A DNA stretch of 64,000 nt from an uncultured Clostridia bacterium (GCA_944354035.1 CALVPS010000001.1:41266-105265), one strand, 5' to 3'. Shown: positions 24,850 through 34,681, counted from the stretch's first letter. Notes: a model not told the origin generated them from the letters alone. A program made the numbers and translations.

Positions 24850-26469
24850 TCAATCATAGGGAGTCGCCGTAACGTACGAGAAAATAGTAACACCGATCCA
24901 GACCGCCACGATCAGGGCGCAGATCACGATCGCCGCAATACAGCCGCCCTTTCCGCGCTTATCCCGGCACATGCGCATCCCAAAGGATGCCGCGATCAAC
25001 CCGGAGAACGCGGCGGCGACGACTACGGATATAAGTATAGGATCAGTCAGCGCCCCGTCATAATAACTGCTCAACGGATAGAGGCGGATCGGGAGTAAGA
25101 ACGCGAACAGGAGATTGAACGTCATGACGGCGCCGTTGAGCGCCATCCCCCATCCGCCCGTCTTGCGCAAGGAATGCGTCTTTTTTCTGCGATTGAGCAC
25201 GGCGCCCGCCACGCCCAGCCCGAAACCGATGAACGAAACGATGCCGACGCCGAGCATGGCGTCAAACATTGAAATACTGCCCTTTTCCATCCATGGCGAG
25301 GGCTGAATGGTCATCTGTATCGCGTTCTGAAAAGCCTTCCAAAGCGGCAAACCGTGAGAAAACTGATTCCGGATAAACCAGGAGAGATTTTGCATATCCT
25401 CTCCCGTCGCCGCAAAATCCACCGTACAGAGCGCGACGATCACGGCGAGGAAGCAGCACAAAAACCCCGCAAGGCAGAGGGCTCCGGCGACGGTCATGCC
25501 GCCCCCTTCTTTTTTGCGTTCGATCTTCAGGCGGCGCCGCACCTCCTCCCGCACAACGGAAAGCGCCTGCGCCTCGGGCACGGGCAGCGCCTCCGCACGC
25601 GCAAACCCGGTGTGACACGCCGTCCACTGTTTGGTCTTGACGAGCAGCCAGACGGAATATACGCCGACGGTCACAACGGTGAGCAGCGTCCACACGATAT
25701 ATTTGCCAAAGTACTGCCCCGCGCGCCCGTCAAAGATGACGTTACCGTCGTCGATGACGGTGTGTTCCGCATACCAGCGGCGCTTGCGGCAGCGCGTCCA
25801 ACACCACCCGATGCCGAGCGTAATGACGGTGAGCAGAAAATTGGAGACGCTACACCACCAAAGTCCCATCACCGTTCCCGTGAACTTCGAACTGCACCCC
25901 GTGACGCCCAAAACATGCGTGTGTTCGGTCTTCCATCGCTGCAGATTGAGCGGGAGCACAAAGATCCCGTAGATCCCCAGCGTGACGAGGCTGAGCAGGA
26001 TCCATTTCAGAAACCTGCCGTACAGCATATATGCCCTTCCGTCGAACGTAAGCTGTCTGCCGTTCATATAGGTGTGTCTGACCTCCCAGTGCATCTGCCA
26101 GCATAAGAGCGCGGGATAGGCGAGCCCGAGCGAACAGAGCGTACCGAGAACGAGCGCCAGCTTCATAAAAAAATTTGCGGCGGCGCCGCCCGTAAAACCG
26201 GAGAGCCCCTCCTGCATGGGCTTGGGCAGCTTATATCCGTCCGGAAGCGCAGCGATGTCGTGCGCGACCTCGGCGCGGATCTTCTTCTCCCGCATTTCGG
26301 CCATGCGATGCTTCTCCGAACGGGACACCGCTTCCTGTTCCGCAGGCTACGCGGACGCCTGTTCCGCGGGCTGCGCGGACGCCTGTTCCACGGGCTGCGC
26401 CGCAGCGGGCGCGCCGCATTCGGGACAGAACGCCCCCTCGAACTCACTGCCGCATTGTGTACACTTCAT
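24850..26469 (-). pseudogene. DUF898 membrane protein with N-terminal zinc ribbon, interrupted by an in-frame TAG
   Basis: One reading frame of 540 codons from the ATG at 26467-26469 (GGAGGA upstream) to TGA at 24850. It begins with a zinc ribbon (MKCTQCGSEFEGAFCPECG), then 8-residue repeats of the type QPAEQASA, then a TAG at 26347-26349 exactly where the repeat predicts CAG, then PAEQEAVSRSEKH and a DUF898 region with repeated TFDGRAYMLYGRFLKWILLSLVTLGIYG-type units and about eight or nine spans. A GTG at 26328 could restart translation but has no good ribosome site. TAG is a normal stop in this genome. Either a recent nonsense mutation, a sequencing error, or readthrough. The promoter is unusual too (26537-26563). 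Function of DUF898 is unknown. Confidence 0.78.
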
Positions 26470-26536
26470 GCATGTTTCCTCCTGTAACGCATATTTTTTG
26501 GATCCTGCGCGATCGCCATGAGAAACGCTCATCTCC

Positions 26537-26563
26537 ATTATACCCCCCCCCGGTTTTTGTCAA
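26537..26563 (-). promoter_or_regulatory. Promoter of the DUF898 gene with a G9 tract in a 15-nt spacer
   Basis: On the minus strand both hexamers are perfect: TTGACA (26558-26563) and TATAAT (26537-26542). The spacer is 15 nt, two short of the optimum, and is made of AAAACC plus nine G residues (26543-26551). Change in the length of such a tract would move the spacer towards or away from 17 nt. Confidence 0.8.
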
Positions 26564-26626
26564 GTAAAATCTGAACGATATTTGCACTATTTTTATCCTA
26601 TTTGATAAAAAAATCGATAACGCATA

Positions 26627-26660
26627 AAAACGGCCTGCCTGTTGAAAGGCAAGCCGTTTT
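26627..26660. terminator. Hairpin with T-tracts between trkA and the DUF898 gene
   Basis: AAAACGGC/GCCGTTTT outer stem with TGCCT/AGGCA inner stem. It is the second of two consecutive terminators downstream of trkA. Confidence 0.65.
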
Positions 26661-26670
26661 GATAATAGAA

Positions 26671-26707
26671 GCGCGGCGCGGCGATCGATACGATCGCCGC
26701 GCCGCGC
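26671..26707 (-). terminator. Terminator of the trk operon
   Basis: Perfect 17-bp GC-rich stem (26671-26687 with 26691-26707) with triloop ATA, 21 bases after the trkA stop; a T-rich stretch follows on the minus strand. Confidence 0.65.
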
Positions 26708-26728
26708 GCGTTAAACAATTTTTACACG

Positions 26729-27382
26729 TCACTTTTGTTTGTTCATATAGGCCAGCACCTGCTCGGCGTTGCCGAACACCAATAGCTGGTCGCCCTCCTG
26801 AAACACATAGTCGCCGTCCAGCGAATTGATGACCGTTCCGCCGTTTTTTACGGTGAGGATGTTCATGCCCAGCTTTTTACGGGGATTGATGTCGACCAGC
26901 GTCCGCCTGATCCACTTTTTGGGGACGGCGACCTCGAAAATGGAATATTCCGCGTCCAGCTCGATATAGTTGATCACGTTGTCGGCGTTCAGGCGCACGG
27001 CAAGTTTTTCGGCAATATCCGCATCGGGATAGATCACCTCGTCCGCGCCGACGCGCATTAAAAATTTGCGCTGGATCTCGGTCGTCGCGCGCGAGACGAC
27101 GCGTTTCGCCCCGCAGTCCTTCAGGTTGGAAGTGATCTCGAGCGAGGCCTGGAAATCTTCGCCGATGGCCACCACGCAGGCGTCGAACGAGGGAATGTCC
27201 ATAGCCGCCAGGTTGTCCATGCTCATGCAGTTGGCGATCAGCGCATTGGTATATTTGGGCGCCAGCGAATTGATCAGATCTTCGTTTTTATCGACGATCA
27301 TCACCTCGTTGCCGAATTCCAGCAGCTTTTCGCCGAGCGTGCGCCCGAACTTGCCCATGCCGATCAGAAGTACCGAAACCAT
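26729..27382 (-). CDS. trkA: TrkA/KtrA-type potassium channel regulatory subunit
   Basis: 217 residues: an RCK-N Rossmann domain (VLLIGMGKFGRTLGEKL, with acidic EVMIVDKNEDL binding nucleotide) and an RCK-C domain ending in GDQLLVFGNAEQVLAYM. This is the single-RCK KtrA type, not the duplicated TrkA. It forms a cytosolic ring that gates the TrkH/KtrB membrane subunit; in Bacillota such rings bind ATP and RCK-C may bind c-di-AMP. The start at ATG 27380-27382 follows trkH by 16 bases. Confidence 0.94.
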   Translation of the reverse strand: MVSVLLIGMGKFGRTLGEKLLEFGNEVMIVDKNEDLINSLAPKYTNALIANCMSMDNLAAMDIPSFDACVVAIGEDFQASLEITSNLKDCGAKRVVSRATTEIQRKFLMRVGADEVIYPDADIAEKLAVRLNADNVINYIELDAEYSIFEVAVPKKWIRRTLVDINPRKKLGMNILTVKNGGTVINSLDGDYVFQEGDQLLVFGNAEQVLAYMNKQK

Positions 27383-27398
27383 ATCCGTTTTCTCCTTT

Positions 27399-28760
27399 TT
27401 ATCCGATAAACACCGTATCGGCGGGACGGCGCACGGCCGCCTCGCTCTTGCGCGGACGCTTGAGTGCCAGCGCAAACGTCAGCACGCCCACGCGGCCCAA
27501 ATACATCAATAACACCAGGATCAGCTCGGACACCCACGACAGCATGGGCGTGAGCGCCATGGTAAGCCCCACCGTGCCGATGGCGGAGACCGTTTCGAAC
27601 ATAACGGCGGTAAACGAGGCCACCTCGTCCGGCTCGATCGCGTTGATCAGCAGCGTCGCCGTAATGGTCAGCACCAGATAGGCCGAAAAGATGGCCAGCG
27701 CCTGCGACAGGGTCCCCTGTTCGATGCGGCGCTTGCCGATGGTGATATCGCGTTTGCCGCGCATGACGGAGACCATACCCGTGAGGATGACAACAAACGT
27801 GCTGACTTTAACGCCGCCGCCCGTCGAGCCCGAACAGGCGCCGATGAACATAAGGATGATCATAAGCAGGCTTCCGCTGTTGGAAAGCTGCTCGGGCGGG
27901 GTGGTAAAATACCCTGCCGTGCGCGCCGTTGTGGCGTTAAAAAAGGAACACAGCAACTTTTCGCCGAACGTGTAGCCGGCATAGAACAGGTTGTCGCGCT
28001 CGAAGATCATAAACAGCGCCGTCCCCGCGACCAGCAGCACCCCCGTGCCGATCAGCGCAAGCCGCGTGTAAAAACAGAACTTGCGCGGATTGCCCTTGCA
28101 GTCCACCACGTCCCCCCATACGCAAAAGCCCAGACCGCCGATGATGATCAGCGTGCAGATGACCAACGATACCAGGGGATCGCGCGCATAGTCTACCAGC
28201 GACTGGCCGCGCAGGCCGATGACGTCGAAACCTGCGTTACAGAAGGCGGAGACGGAGTGATAGAACGAATAATATATCCCCATGGGACCAAAATCGGGGA
28301 TAAAGCGGATCATAAGCAGCAGCGCGCCCACAAACTCGAAGAGGAGCGTTCCGATCAAAATACGCTTTACAAGCGTCTTTACGCCCTGCAACTTGTTGCC
28401 GCCCACCGACTGGATCATGGCGGTACGCTCGTACAGGCCCAGACCGCCGCCGCGGACGGCCATGAACAGAATGGAGACCAGGGTGGTAAACCCCAGCCCG
28501 CCGATCTGAATGAGGCAGATGATGACGACCTGGCCGAAGATGGTCCAGTGCGTTCCCGTTACGACGGGCGTGAGCCCCGTGACGCACGTTGCAGACGTTG
28601 CGGTAAACAACGCGTCTACAAACTCTTCCCAGCCGCCCCATCCGCCGTCCTGCTTGGCAAACGGAAGAGTCAGCAGCAGCGCCCCCGCCAGGATCATGAT
28701 CAAATACCCCAGCACGAGATAGCGCCATACGCTCATCCGGCGTTTTCCTTTTCCTTTCAT
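27399..28760 (-). CDS. trkH: TrkH/KtrB-type potassium uptake membrane subunit
   Basis: 453 residues with about ten spans. The four selectivity-filter loops are recognisable: ATCVTGLTPV, AFCNAGFDV, TARTAGYFT and SAIGTVGLT, each with the conserved glycine. The start MKGKGKRRMSVWRYL at 28760 has a GAGGG upstream. It forms a K+ channel with the RCK protein downstream. The pair may be tied to c-di-AMP, which the PgpH-like protein elsewhere in the window would hydrolyse; that link is inference. Confidence 0.94.
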   Translation of the reverse strand: MKGKGKRRMSVWRYLVLGYLIMILAGALLLTLPFAKQDGGWGGWEEFVDALFTATSATCVTGLTPVVTGTHWTIFGQVVIICLIQIGGLGFTTLVSILFMAVRGGGLGLYERTAMIQSVGGNKLQGVKTLVKRILIGTLLFEFVGALLLMIRFIPDFGPMGIYYSFYHSVSAFCNAGFDVIGLRGQSLVDYARDPLVSLVICTLIIIGGLGFCVWGDVVDCKGNPRKFCFYTRLALIGTGVLLVAGTALFMIFERDNLFYAGYTFGEKLLCSFFNATTARTAGYFTTPPEQLSNSGSLLMIILMFIGACSGSTGGGVKVSTFVVILTGMVSVMRGKRDITIGKRRIEQGTLSQALAIFSAYLVLTITATLLINAIEPDEVASFTAVMFETVSAIGTVGLTMALTPMLSWVSELILVLLMYLGRVGVLTFALALKRPRKSEAAVRRPADTVFIG

Positions 28761-28803
28761 GCATCCCTCGTTTCCGTAAAAGCGTTCCCGCCCCGACACA
28801 CAA

Positions 28804-28832
28804 AGCGTATCATACTCTTCGGCGCCTGTCAA
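28804..28832 (-). promoter_or_regulatory. Possible promoter of trkH-trkA
   Basis: On the minus strand TTGACA (28827-28832), 17 nt, TACGCT (28804-28809). The -35 is perfect but the -10 is poor. Confidence 0.4.
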
Positions 28833-28868
28833 TCGTTTTCGGACAAAAGACGGGACAACACACAAAAA

Positions 28869-31800
28869 CTATGCAAGCGATATACGGTCGGAGACCGATC
28901 GCACGAACAGCCCCTTCTCCTCGCCGTAGGCCACGCAGCCGCGCACGAACGACGCCAGCCGTTCGCCCGCCTTCAGCTCGCGGAATACGCCCGCGACCAA
29001 CGCCGTCAGCTCATCTAAATACAGAGCGACGCGCTCTTCCAGCGCTCCCTTTATAAGGGCCACCATTTCGTACACGGTAAAATCTTCCTCCGAGCGACGA
29101 AGCACAGGCGCCTCCTCCGTACGGAATTTCCCGATCGTGACGGCGCGCGGATTCTTGTAAAAGTAGTCCACGCCCATCACGCGGTCTCGCGAAAGGCCGC
29201 AGCCGTCGATCAGCGCATCGAGGCGGCTTTCCACCTTGGAACCGCTCTTTACGATGCCGAACGTGGCCAGACACCGCTTTTTTAAAAACCCGCGCGAAAT
29301 GGGCTCTTCCACGGCGACGATCTCCTTAAGGCGCGCCATAACGGCGGCGTCGTGCTCGCCCGAAGTGATGAACGCGGAGAGTTCCGTGCCCGTCGGTTTG
29401 ACCGACTTGTAGGCGCGCGCATACTTCGAAAGCCAGGTCCCCGGCTTGCTGTCCGCCCCCGTAAGGCGGTCCAGCACATCTTTGATGCGCTTGATCTCCC
29501 GCTTGGGATTGTTGTAATAGTTGACGCAATTGACGCGCATCACGTTCCAGTTGGCGCGCTTGAGCGTCTGCACCTGTAAAACATTGCGGTCTTTGACCGA
29601 AAATTTATCGGTGCCGTCGCACAGCACGCCCAACAAAAAGCGGTGCCTGTTTTTGGGGTCGATCACCGCCACGTCCACCTTGAAGTCGGAAGCGCCCACG
29701 TCGTAGCGGCACTCGTAACCGTACGAAGAGAGCTCCTCGGCGATAAACTTGCCGATCCCCGCGCCGCCCCGCACCGAGGCGGAGGGCGCCGCCAGCGTGG
29801 TCCTGCCCTTTTCGGCAAATTCCAAAAACGCCTTTAATCCCGCAACGCCTTTGGACGACGTCTTCGCAAGGTCAATCATCGAAGAGGTCATGGTAGAAAA
29901 TACCAGCATCTCCTCCCGCGCGCGGGAGACGGCGACGTTCAGCCGCCGCCAGCCGCCTGCCTGATTTAAAGGCCCGAAGTTGAGCGATACCCTGCCCGTA
30001 CTGTCCGGACCGTAGCATACCGAAAACAGAATGACGTCGCGCTCGTCGCCCTGCACGTTTTCGAGGTTCTTTACAAACAGCGGCTCTTCGCGGTCGTATG
30101 CCGGCCCGTCCAGGCGGCGCGCCGCGATCTCCTTGTTCAAAAGGCGCTCCACGTCGTCGCGCTGCGCGCTCGAGAAGGTGACGATCCCCATGCTGGAGCG
30201 GGAGAGCAGCGGATCGGACAGCCGCCGCACCACCTCGCGCACCAGGGCCTCGGCCTCCTTGCGATTGCGCTTGGTAAATCCGCGGTCGTACGTGCCGTCC
30301 ACGCGGACCAGCTTTACGCGGCTCTCCATGGAATCGGGCGAAGGAAAGGTACACAGGCGGTTGTCGTAGTACATGCTGTTGGAGAAGGCGATCAGGCTTT
30401 CGTGCTTGCTGCGGTAATGCCATACGAGGTGCCGCTCGGGCATACCGAGGGCAAGGCAGTCGTCGAGCACGCTCTCCAGATCCTCGTTTTCCAAATTTTC
30501 CTCGTCCACGTAGGCGGAATGGAAAAACGCCGTGGGCGGGAGCTGTTTGGGATCCCCCACCACAATGGCCGCCTTGGCGCGCGCGATGGAACCGACCGCC
30601 TCGGCCGTGGACATCTGCGAGGCCTCGTCGAAGATGACCAGGTCGAACTGGTCGGCGACGGGCTGCAGATACTGCGCCACGGTGATGGGGCTCATCAGCA
30701 TGCACGGGCACACGACGGAGAGCAGCGTGGGCACCTCTTCGAACAGCCCGCGCAGTCCCGTGCCGCGCAGATTGCTCTTGGAAAGGCGCAAAAACGCGTT
30801 CATCTCCACGGAGAGGCTGCCCTCGCCCGCGGGATCGGGCAGCCGCGCGACCAGCGCCGCCCGGATATATTCGCGCGTCAGCTTGCCGAATTCATCCCAC
30901 AGCAGGCGGAATTTTTCGATGGTGTCTTCCAACGTACCCACCGTCATACGCGAGAGCGCCGGATCGGCGGGGATATTGATCTCTAAAAAGTTGCGGTATA
31001 CGTTCTTTTCAAAACCGGCAAGCACGTTGTCCGTCTTCAGTCGGCCGCTCTCCAACGCCTCGGAAATAAAGTTCAGTCCGTATTCCGAAAGCTTTTGCGT
31101 AGTAGCCTTATACATGCACCAGTTGGGGAGCATGTCGATGTTGTCGATCAGCGTGCTCGCTTTGGCGGAAAAGTAATCCAGCACGTCCTCGTCGCGCAGC
31201 TTCTCGCGCTGGGCGTTGGTCACCTCCAAAAAGCTCTCCTGCGCCAAAAAGTAACTGTCGACCGCCTTTAAATACCCTTCGAGCACCGGGCGGGTGTAAC
31301 CGCTGGTGGCGCGGATGCACATGCCGTTGAACGCATCGGGGTTGTAGTCGAGAAAGACGCCTGCGCAGCGGTCGTGCAGATCATAAAGTTCCGCCAAAAA
31401 GTCGGCGCGCCGTTTAAAGTTGATGCGTCCCGCCCGATCGCAGAAAAACCTGGAGAGCGCGGTATTGCCCGTGACGCGGCCGACGGCGCCGTAAATTTCG
31501 ACGACCGTCTCCAAAAACTTGGGCACATCCTCGTCCTCAAGGCCGTGCAGCGCCACCTTTGCCAGGCGCTTTGCGGTGATCTTGGCGGCGCGGTTGAGCT
31601 TCCAATCCCCCCCTGCGGCGCAAAACTTTTCCAGCTCGGCCAGGTCGCGCTCGGGATCGATCAGCGTTTTAAAGTGCTTGTAATAATATTCGAGGCAGCT
31701 GTCTAAACGACGGTTTGCGTTATAAAACAGATAGAACTTTTCTTCGTCGGCGCCGGCAAAGTACTTATCGTAGGCGCCCGCCGCCATCTTGCGGGCGATA

Positions 31801-34487
31801 TCGGCAAGGCCGCGGATCTTGCGCAGCGTCAGCGACGACATCTTCTGCCGGTAAAACTCCAGCACCAGCGCCAGAAACGCCTTCAAGTGCTTGATCTCGG
31901 CCAGCATCACTTCGCACGCACAGAACACCCGGTCGCGTAAGACCTGCGAATATTCCGAGAGATTTACGTTTTCGAACGGCGAATTTTTTACGCCGCCGCA
32001 CTCCTTTGCGGCGGCCGCCGCGGCCAGGATCATGCGGCGGCACTCGAACAGCTTGCTTTCGGTCAGCGTGTCGTAAAACGAACTTTCGATGTCCATTACG
32101 TCCGGCGCGCTCTTGTTTTGCAGATAGAGCAGGATGGCCTGATACACCGAAAGTCCCAAGCGGCGCTTGGCGTGCAATGCGCGCATGGGGGCGCGCAGTT
32201 CCTCGCGCAGGGCCACCAGCTCGGCGGCGCGCTCGGCAAAGTGCGCGGGCGCCTCTTGGCCCGTCAGCGCAAGCGTCCCCTCCAGACGGCGCAGCACGTC
32301 GGTCTTATCCGTCTTGTTGGAGTGCAGTTCCAGGCAGAATTCGCCGATGCCTATGCCGTCAAGGCGCTTTTTTACCACGTCGAGCGCGGCCTTCTTTTCG
32401 GCGACGAACAGCACCCGTTTGCCGTCTTTTAAAGAATTTGCGATGATGTTGGTGATGGTCTGGCTCTTACCCGTTCCGGGCGGGCCGTGCAACACAAAAC
32501 TTGCGCCCGTTCCGGAGAGCGAAACGGCGGAGTACTGCGAGCTGTCGGCGGGCAGCGGCAGCAGCGTGGCGGCGGGGTCGCCGTCGTCCTCTTCGGCCGC
32601 GGCGGGAAATTCCGCGCGCTCCATGCGGTTGCTCAGCAGCGCGCTCACCAGCCTGTTTTTGGAAAAATCGCCGATATGACGGCGGATATCGTTCCACATG
32701 AGGTAGCGCTGGAAGGAGAAGGCTGCAAGGTATACGTCCCCCGCGACGTCCCAACCCTTCATGTTGGCCGTCTCCGCACGCACCATTGCCAGAATTTCGG
32801 CAATTTTAAGAGCGGATACGTCGCCGCCCAGACCGCGCACGTCGATGTTGAACTCCTGTTTTAAAAACTCCAGCAGCGTGGAATTGACAAAGTAGCCATC
32901 GTCCGCCGAAAGCAAGACGGAAAAATCTTCGTTCCCCTTGGCACGGGCGATGCGCGCGGGCGCAAGCACCAGCGGCGCATAGCGCGCGGCGCCGTCGTCC
33001 TTGCCCGTATAGCGCAAAAATCCGAAAGCAAGGTACAAAATTTTGGCGCCCGTCTCCTCGTCCGCCTCGCGGTTTTTACGCATGAGGCGCGCCGCCAGCT
33101 CGACGGTGGTCTTGGCGTCGGAATAGGCGCGCAACAGGCCCTTGTTCTCCTCCAGCAAGGCAAGTTCTTTGCGCTGCTTGGGCACTTCGCCGCCGAATGG
33201 CGGCTCGTTTTCGGGCGAAACGGCTCCCTTTAAGCGCATTTCCCCCCGTTCGCACAGCAGCGCGTACAGCGCGTCCGCATCGGCCGCGGTAAGGTGCAGG
33301 GCGTTCTTCCCCGTAAAGTTGAGCAGCGTGTTTTTGGTGGTAAGATCCAGCAGCCGCCGCTCCCACTGCTTGTTTTTGGGCTGTTTGCCGTCCAGCTTCA
33401 GCTTGCGCAGCGAGGCAAGCGGCGCGGGCGCCGCATCGGGCGACATTTCCTCCTCTTTTAACAGTTCGTAGCCCTTTAATCCCTTGCCGCGCAGCGGACA
33501 GACGCCGATCCCGCCCATACGGCAGCGGCGGACGTCGACAAAGCACTCGTAATAGCCCGCCTTCAGCTTTTGGCGGAAATGCGTCTCGGAGGGCGTAAAC
33601 GCCACGCTGGTCGTGGAAAACAGGTCTTCCGCATCGAAAAAGCTTAAATTGTTGATGCCGTCCGAAACATACTTTTCCACGATCTCCGCGTCGTCCGTAA
33701 CGCTGTCCAAAAAGCAGCTTTCGTACAGCCATACGCCCACGGCCAGGCAATTTTTGCCCACGGCGATGACGGGGTTCAAATGCGCCGCCTCGAGGCAGGC
33801 GGCCGCAAATACGGCCAGCTGCAGCGACGTGGCGCGGTTTTCTTTCAGCGGCGAATTGACGCGCGCAGCGCTTGCCGGCTGCGACAGGTCGGTCTCGCCC
33901 TCCTTTTCAAGCGCGTATGCCTTGATGGAGGCGTAAACGGCGGCCGCGATCTGCCGCACCGTGTTTTTATCCGTTCCGGTATACCCGTAAAATTCGGCGC
34001 TTTTATTCCACTTTTTTAAGCGTTTGCCCGCCTCTGCCAGCACGGCGGCGCAATCCGCAAGACGTGGCCGCACAAAGGCGGCGAGGCGCTCGGCATTGCC
34101 GGTCAGCCCCTCCCACCAATCGAAGGGCAGCGCGGTCACCTGCGCCGAGGCACTGCACACCTGCCGTCCCTCCGTCTCGGCACGGATCGTTACGGTCTCC
34201 TGTTTCAGCTCGTCGTTGTCCGCCAAAAACAGCGGCGAAAACACGCCCGCGGCCGTCAGCTCGACGGAGCTTTCGAAGGGAACTTCCGCCTGCGCCTCGT
34301 AAGGGACGATCAGACCGTTTTCGCCCTCGATAAAGACGCGCACCTCCGCCGCCTCCGCGCGGTCGTTTTTTACCTGCACGGATACGGACGTAGAGAGATA
34401 ATAATCGATATATCCCACATACCCCGGGAAGCGGGGCTCGATCTCAATTTTCTTCTGTTCGCCGTTTTTTGTCCTTTTGGTCGCCAT
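28869..34487 (-). CDS. Giant DUF4011-type superfamily 1 helicase with C-terminal nuclease domain
   Basis: 1872 residues, starting at ATG 34485-34487 (GGGGGA upstream). An N-terminal beta-rich region precedes the DUF4011-like segment WERRLLDLTTKNTLLNFTGKNAL (about 355). Helicase motifs: Walker A HGPPGTGKSQT (about 665), Walker B VIFDEASQM (about 1282), GDPKQLPPT (about 1305), VQGDERDVILFS (about 1475) and NVAVSRAREEM (about 1520). A Vsr/MTES_1575-like endonuclease fold follows (SDFKVDVAVIDP, GVLCDGT, LKRANWNVMRVNCVNYY, about 1575-1690), then a DUF3320-like end. This order matches the anti-phage protein Hhe (DUF4011-helicase-Vsr), so DNA degradation in defence is a reasonable inference. No methylase or partner gene is adjacent. 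TAG is its stop codon. Confidence 0.85.
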   Translation of the reverse strand: MATKRTKNGEQKKIEIEPRFPGYVGYIDYYLSTSVSVQVKNDRAEAAEVRVFIEGENGLIVPYEAQAEVPFESSVELTAAGVFSPLFLADNDELKQETVTIRAETEGRQVCSASAQVTALPFDWWEGLTGNAERLAAFVRPRLADCAAVLAEAGKRLKKWNKSAEFYGYTGTDKNTVRQIAAAVYASIKAYALEKEGETDLSQPASAARVNSPLKENRATSLQLAVFAAACLEAAHLNPVIAVGKNCLAVGVWLYESCFLDSVTDDAEIVEKYVSDGINNLSFFDAEDLFSTTSVAFTPSETHFRQKLKAGYYECFVDVRRCRMGGIGVCPLRGKGLKGYELLKEEEMSPDAAPAPLASLRKLKLDGKQPKNKQWERRLLDLTTKNTLLNFTGKNALHLTAADADALYALLCERGEMRLKGAVSPENEPPFGGEVPKQRKELALLEENKGLLRAYSDAKTTVELAARLMRKNREADEETGAKILYLAFGFLRYTGKDDGAARYAPLVLAPARIARAKGNEDFSVLLSADDGYFVNSTLLEFLKQEFNIDVRGLGGDVSALKIAEILAMVRAETANMKGWDVAGDVYLAAFSFQRYLMWNDIRRHIGDFSKNRLVSALLSNRMERAEFPAAAEEDDGDPAATLLPLPADSSQYSAVSLSGTGASFVLHGPPGTGKSQTITNIIANSLKDGKRVLFVAEKKAALDVVKKRLDGIGIGEFCLELHSNKTDKTDVLRRLEGTLALTGQEAPAHFAERAAELVALREELRAPMRALHAKRRLGLSVYQAILLYLQNKSAPDVMDIESSFYDTLTESKLFECRRMILAAAAAAKECGGVKNSPFENVNLSEYSQVLRDRVFCACEVMLAEIKHLKAFLALVLEFYRQKMSSLTLRKIRGLADIARKMAAGAYDKYFAGADEEKFYLFYNANRRLDSCLEYYYKHFKTLIDPERDLAELEKFCAAGGDWKLNRAAKITAKRLAKVALHGLEDEDVPKFLETVVEIYGAVGRVTGNTALSRFFCDRAGRINFKRRADFLAELYDLHDRCAGVFLDYNPDAFNGMCIRATSGYTRPVLEGYLKAVDSYFLAQESFLEVTNAQREKLRDEDVLDYFSAKASTLIDNIDMLPNWCMYKATTQKLSEYGLNFISEALESGRLKTDNVLAGFEKNVYRNFLEINIPADPALSRMTVGTLEDTIEKFRLLWDEFGKLTREYIRAALVARLPDPAGEGSLSVEMNAFLRLSKSNLRGTGLRGLFEEVPTLLSVVCPCMLMSPITVAQYLQPVADQFDLVIFDEASQMSTAEAVGSIARAKAAIVVGDPKQLPPTAFFHSAYVDEENLENEDLESVLDDCLALGMPERHLVWHYRSKHESLIAFSNSMYYDNRLCTFPSPDSMESRVKLVRVDGTYDRGFTKRNRKEAEALVREVVRRLSDPLLSRSSMGIVTFSSAQRDDVERLLNKEIAARRLDGPAYDREEPLFVKNLENVQGDERDVILFSVCYGPDSTGRVSLNFGPLNQAGGWRRLNVAVSRAREEMLVFSTMTSSMIDLAKTSSKGVAGLKAFLEFAEKGRTTLAAPSASVRGGAGIGKFIAEELSSYGYECRYDVGASDFKVDVAVIDPKNRHRFLLGVLCDGTDKFSVKDRNVLQVQTLKRANWNVMRVNCVNYYNNPKREIKRIKDVLDRLTGADSKPGTWLSKYARAYKSVKPTGTELSAFITSGEHDAAVMARLKEIVAVEEPISRGFLKKRCLATFGIVKSGSKVESRLDALIDGCGLSRDRVMGVDYFYKNPRAVTIGKFRTEEAPVLRRSEEDFTVYEMVALIKGALEERVALYLDELTALVAGVFRELKAGERLASFVRGCVAYGEEKGLFVRSVSDRISLA

Positions 34488-34563
34488 ACTGTCCCCCGTC
34501 CGCATGTGCGGAACGCACCGCGCCCTCTCATTTATCGAACCGCGGCGTACTGTACCGTAGCAT

Positions 34564-34592
34564 ATTATACCATTTCCTGCCGGAAATGGCAA
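34564..34592 (-). promoter_or_regulatory. Promoter of the DUF4011 helicase gene
   Basis: On the minus strand TTGCCA (34587-34592), 17 nt, TATAAT (34564-34569), about 75 bases before the ATG, so the gene is its own unit. Confidence 0.75.
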
Positions 34593-34650
34593 CCGCTGCC
34601 GCCTGCTCTTTGTAAATTTTTCGGCGGACGCGCCCATGCCTCCGCGGCAC

Positions 34651-34676
34651 AAAAAAACGCGCCCCTGCGGAGCGCG
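34651..34676 (-). terminator. Terminator of tmk-rimM-trmD-ylqF-rnhB-yraN
   Basis: GC-rich imperfect hairpin (CGCGC/GCGCG at 34658-34676) followed on the minus strand by seven T residues, just after the yraN stop. Confidence 0.75.
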
Positions 34677-34681
34677 GCCCG

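Noticed and set aside
26347..26349. Reassignment of TAG as a glutamine codon in this genome
   Set aside because: The DUF4011 helicase (28869) and yraN (34682) both end at TAG at the expected length, so TAG is used as a stop.
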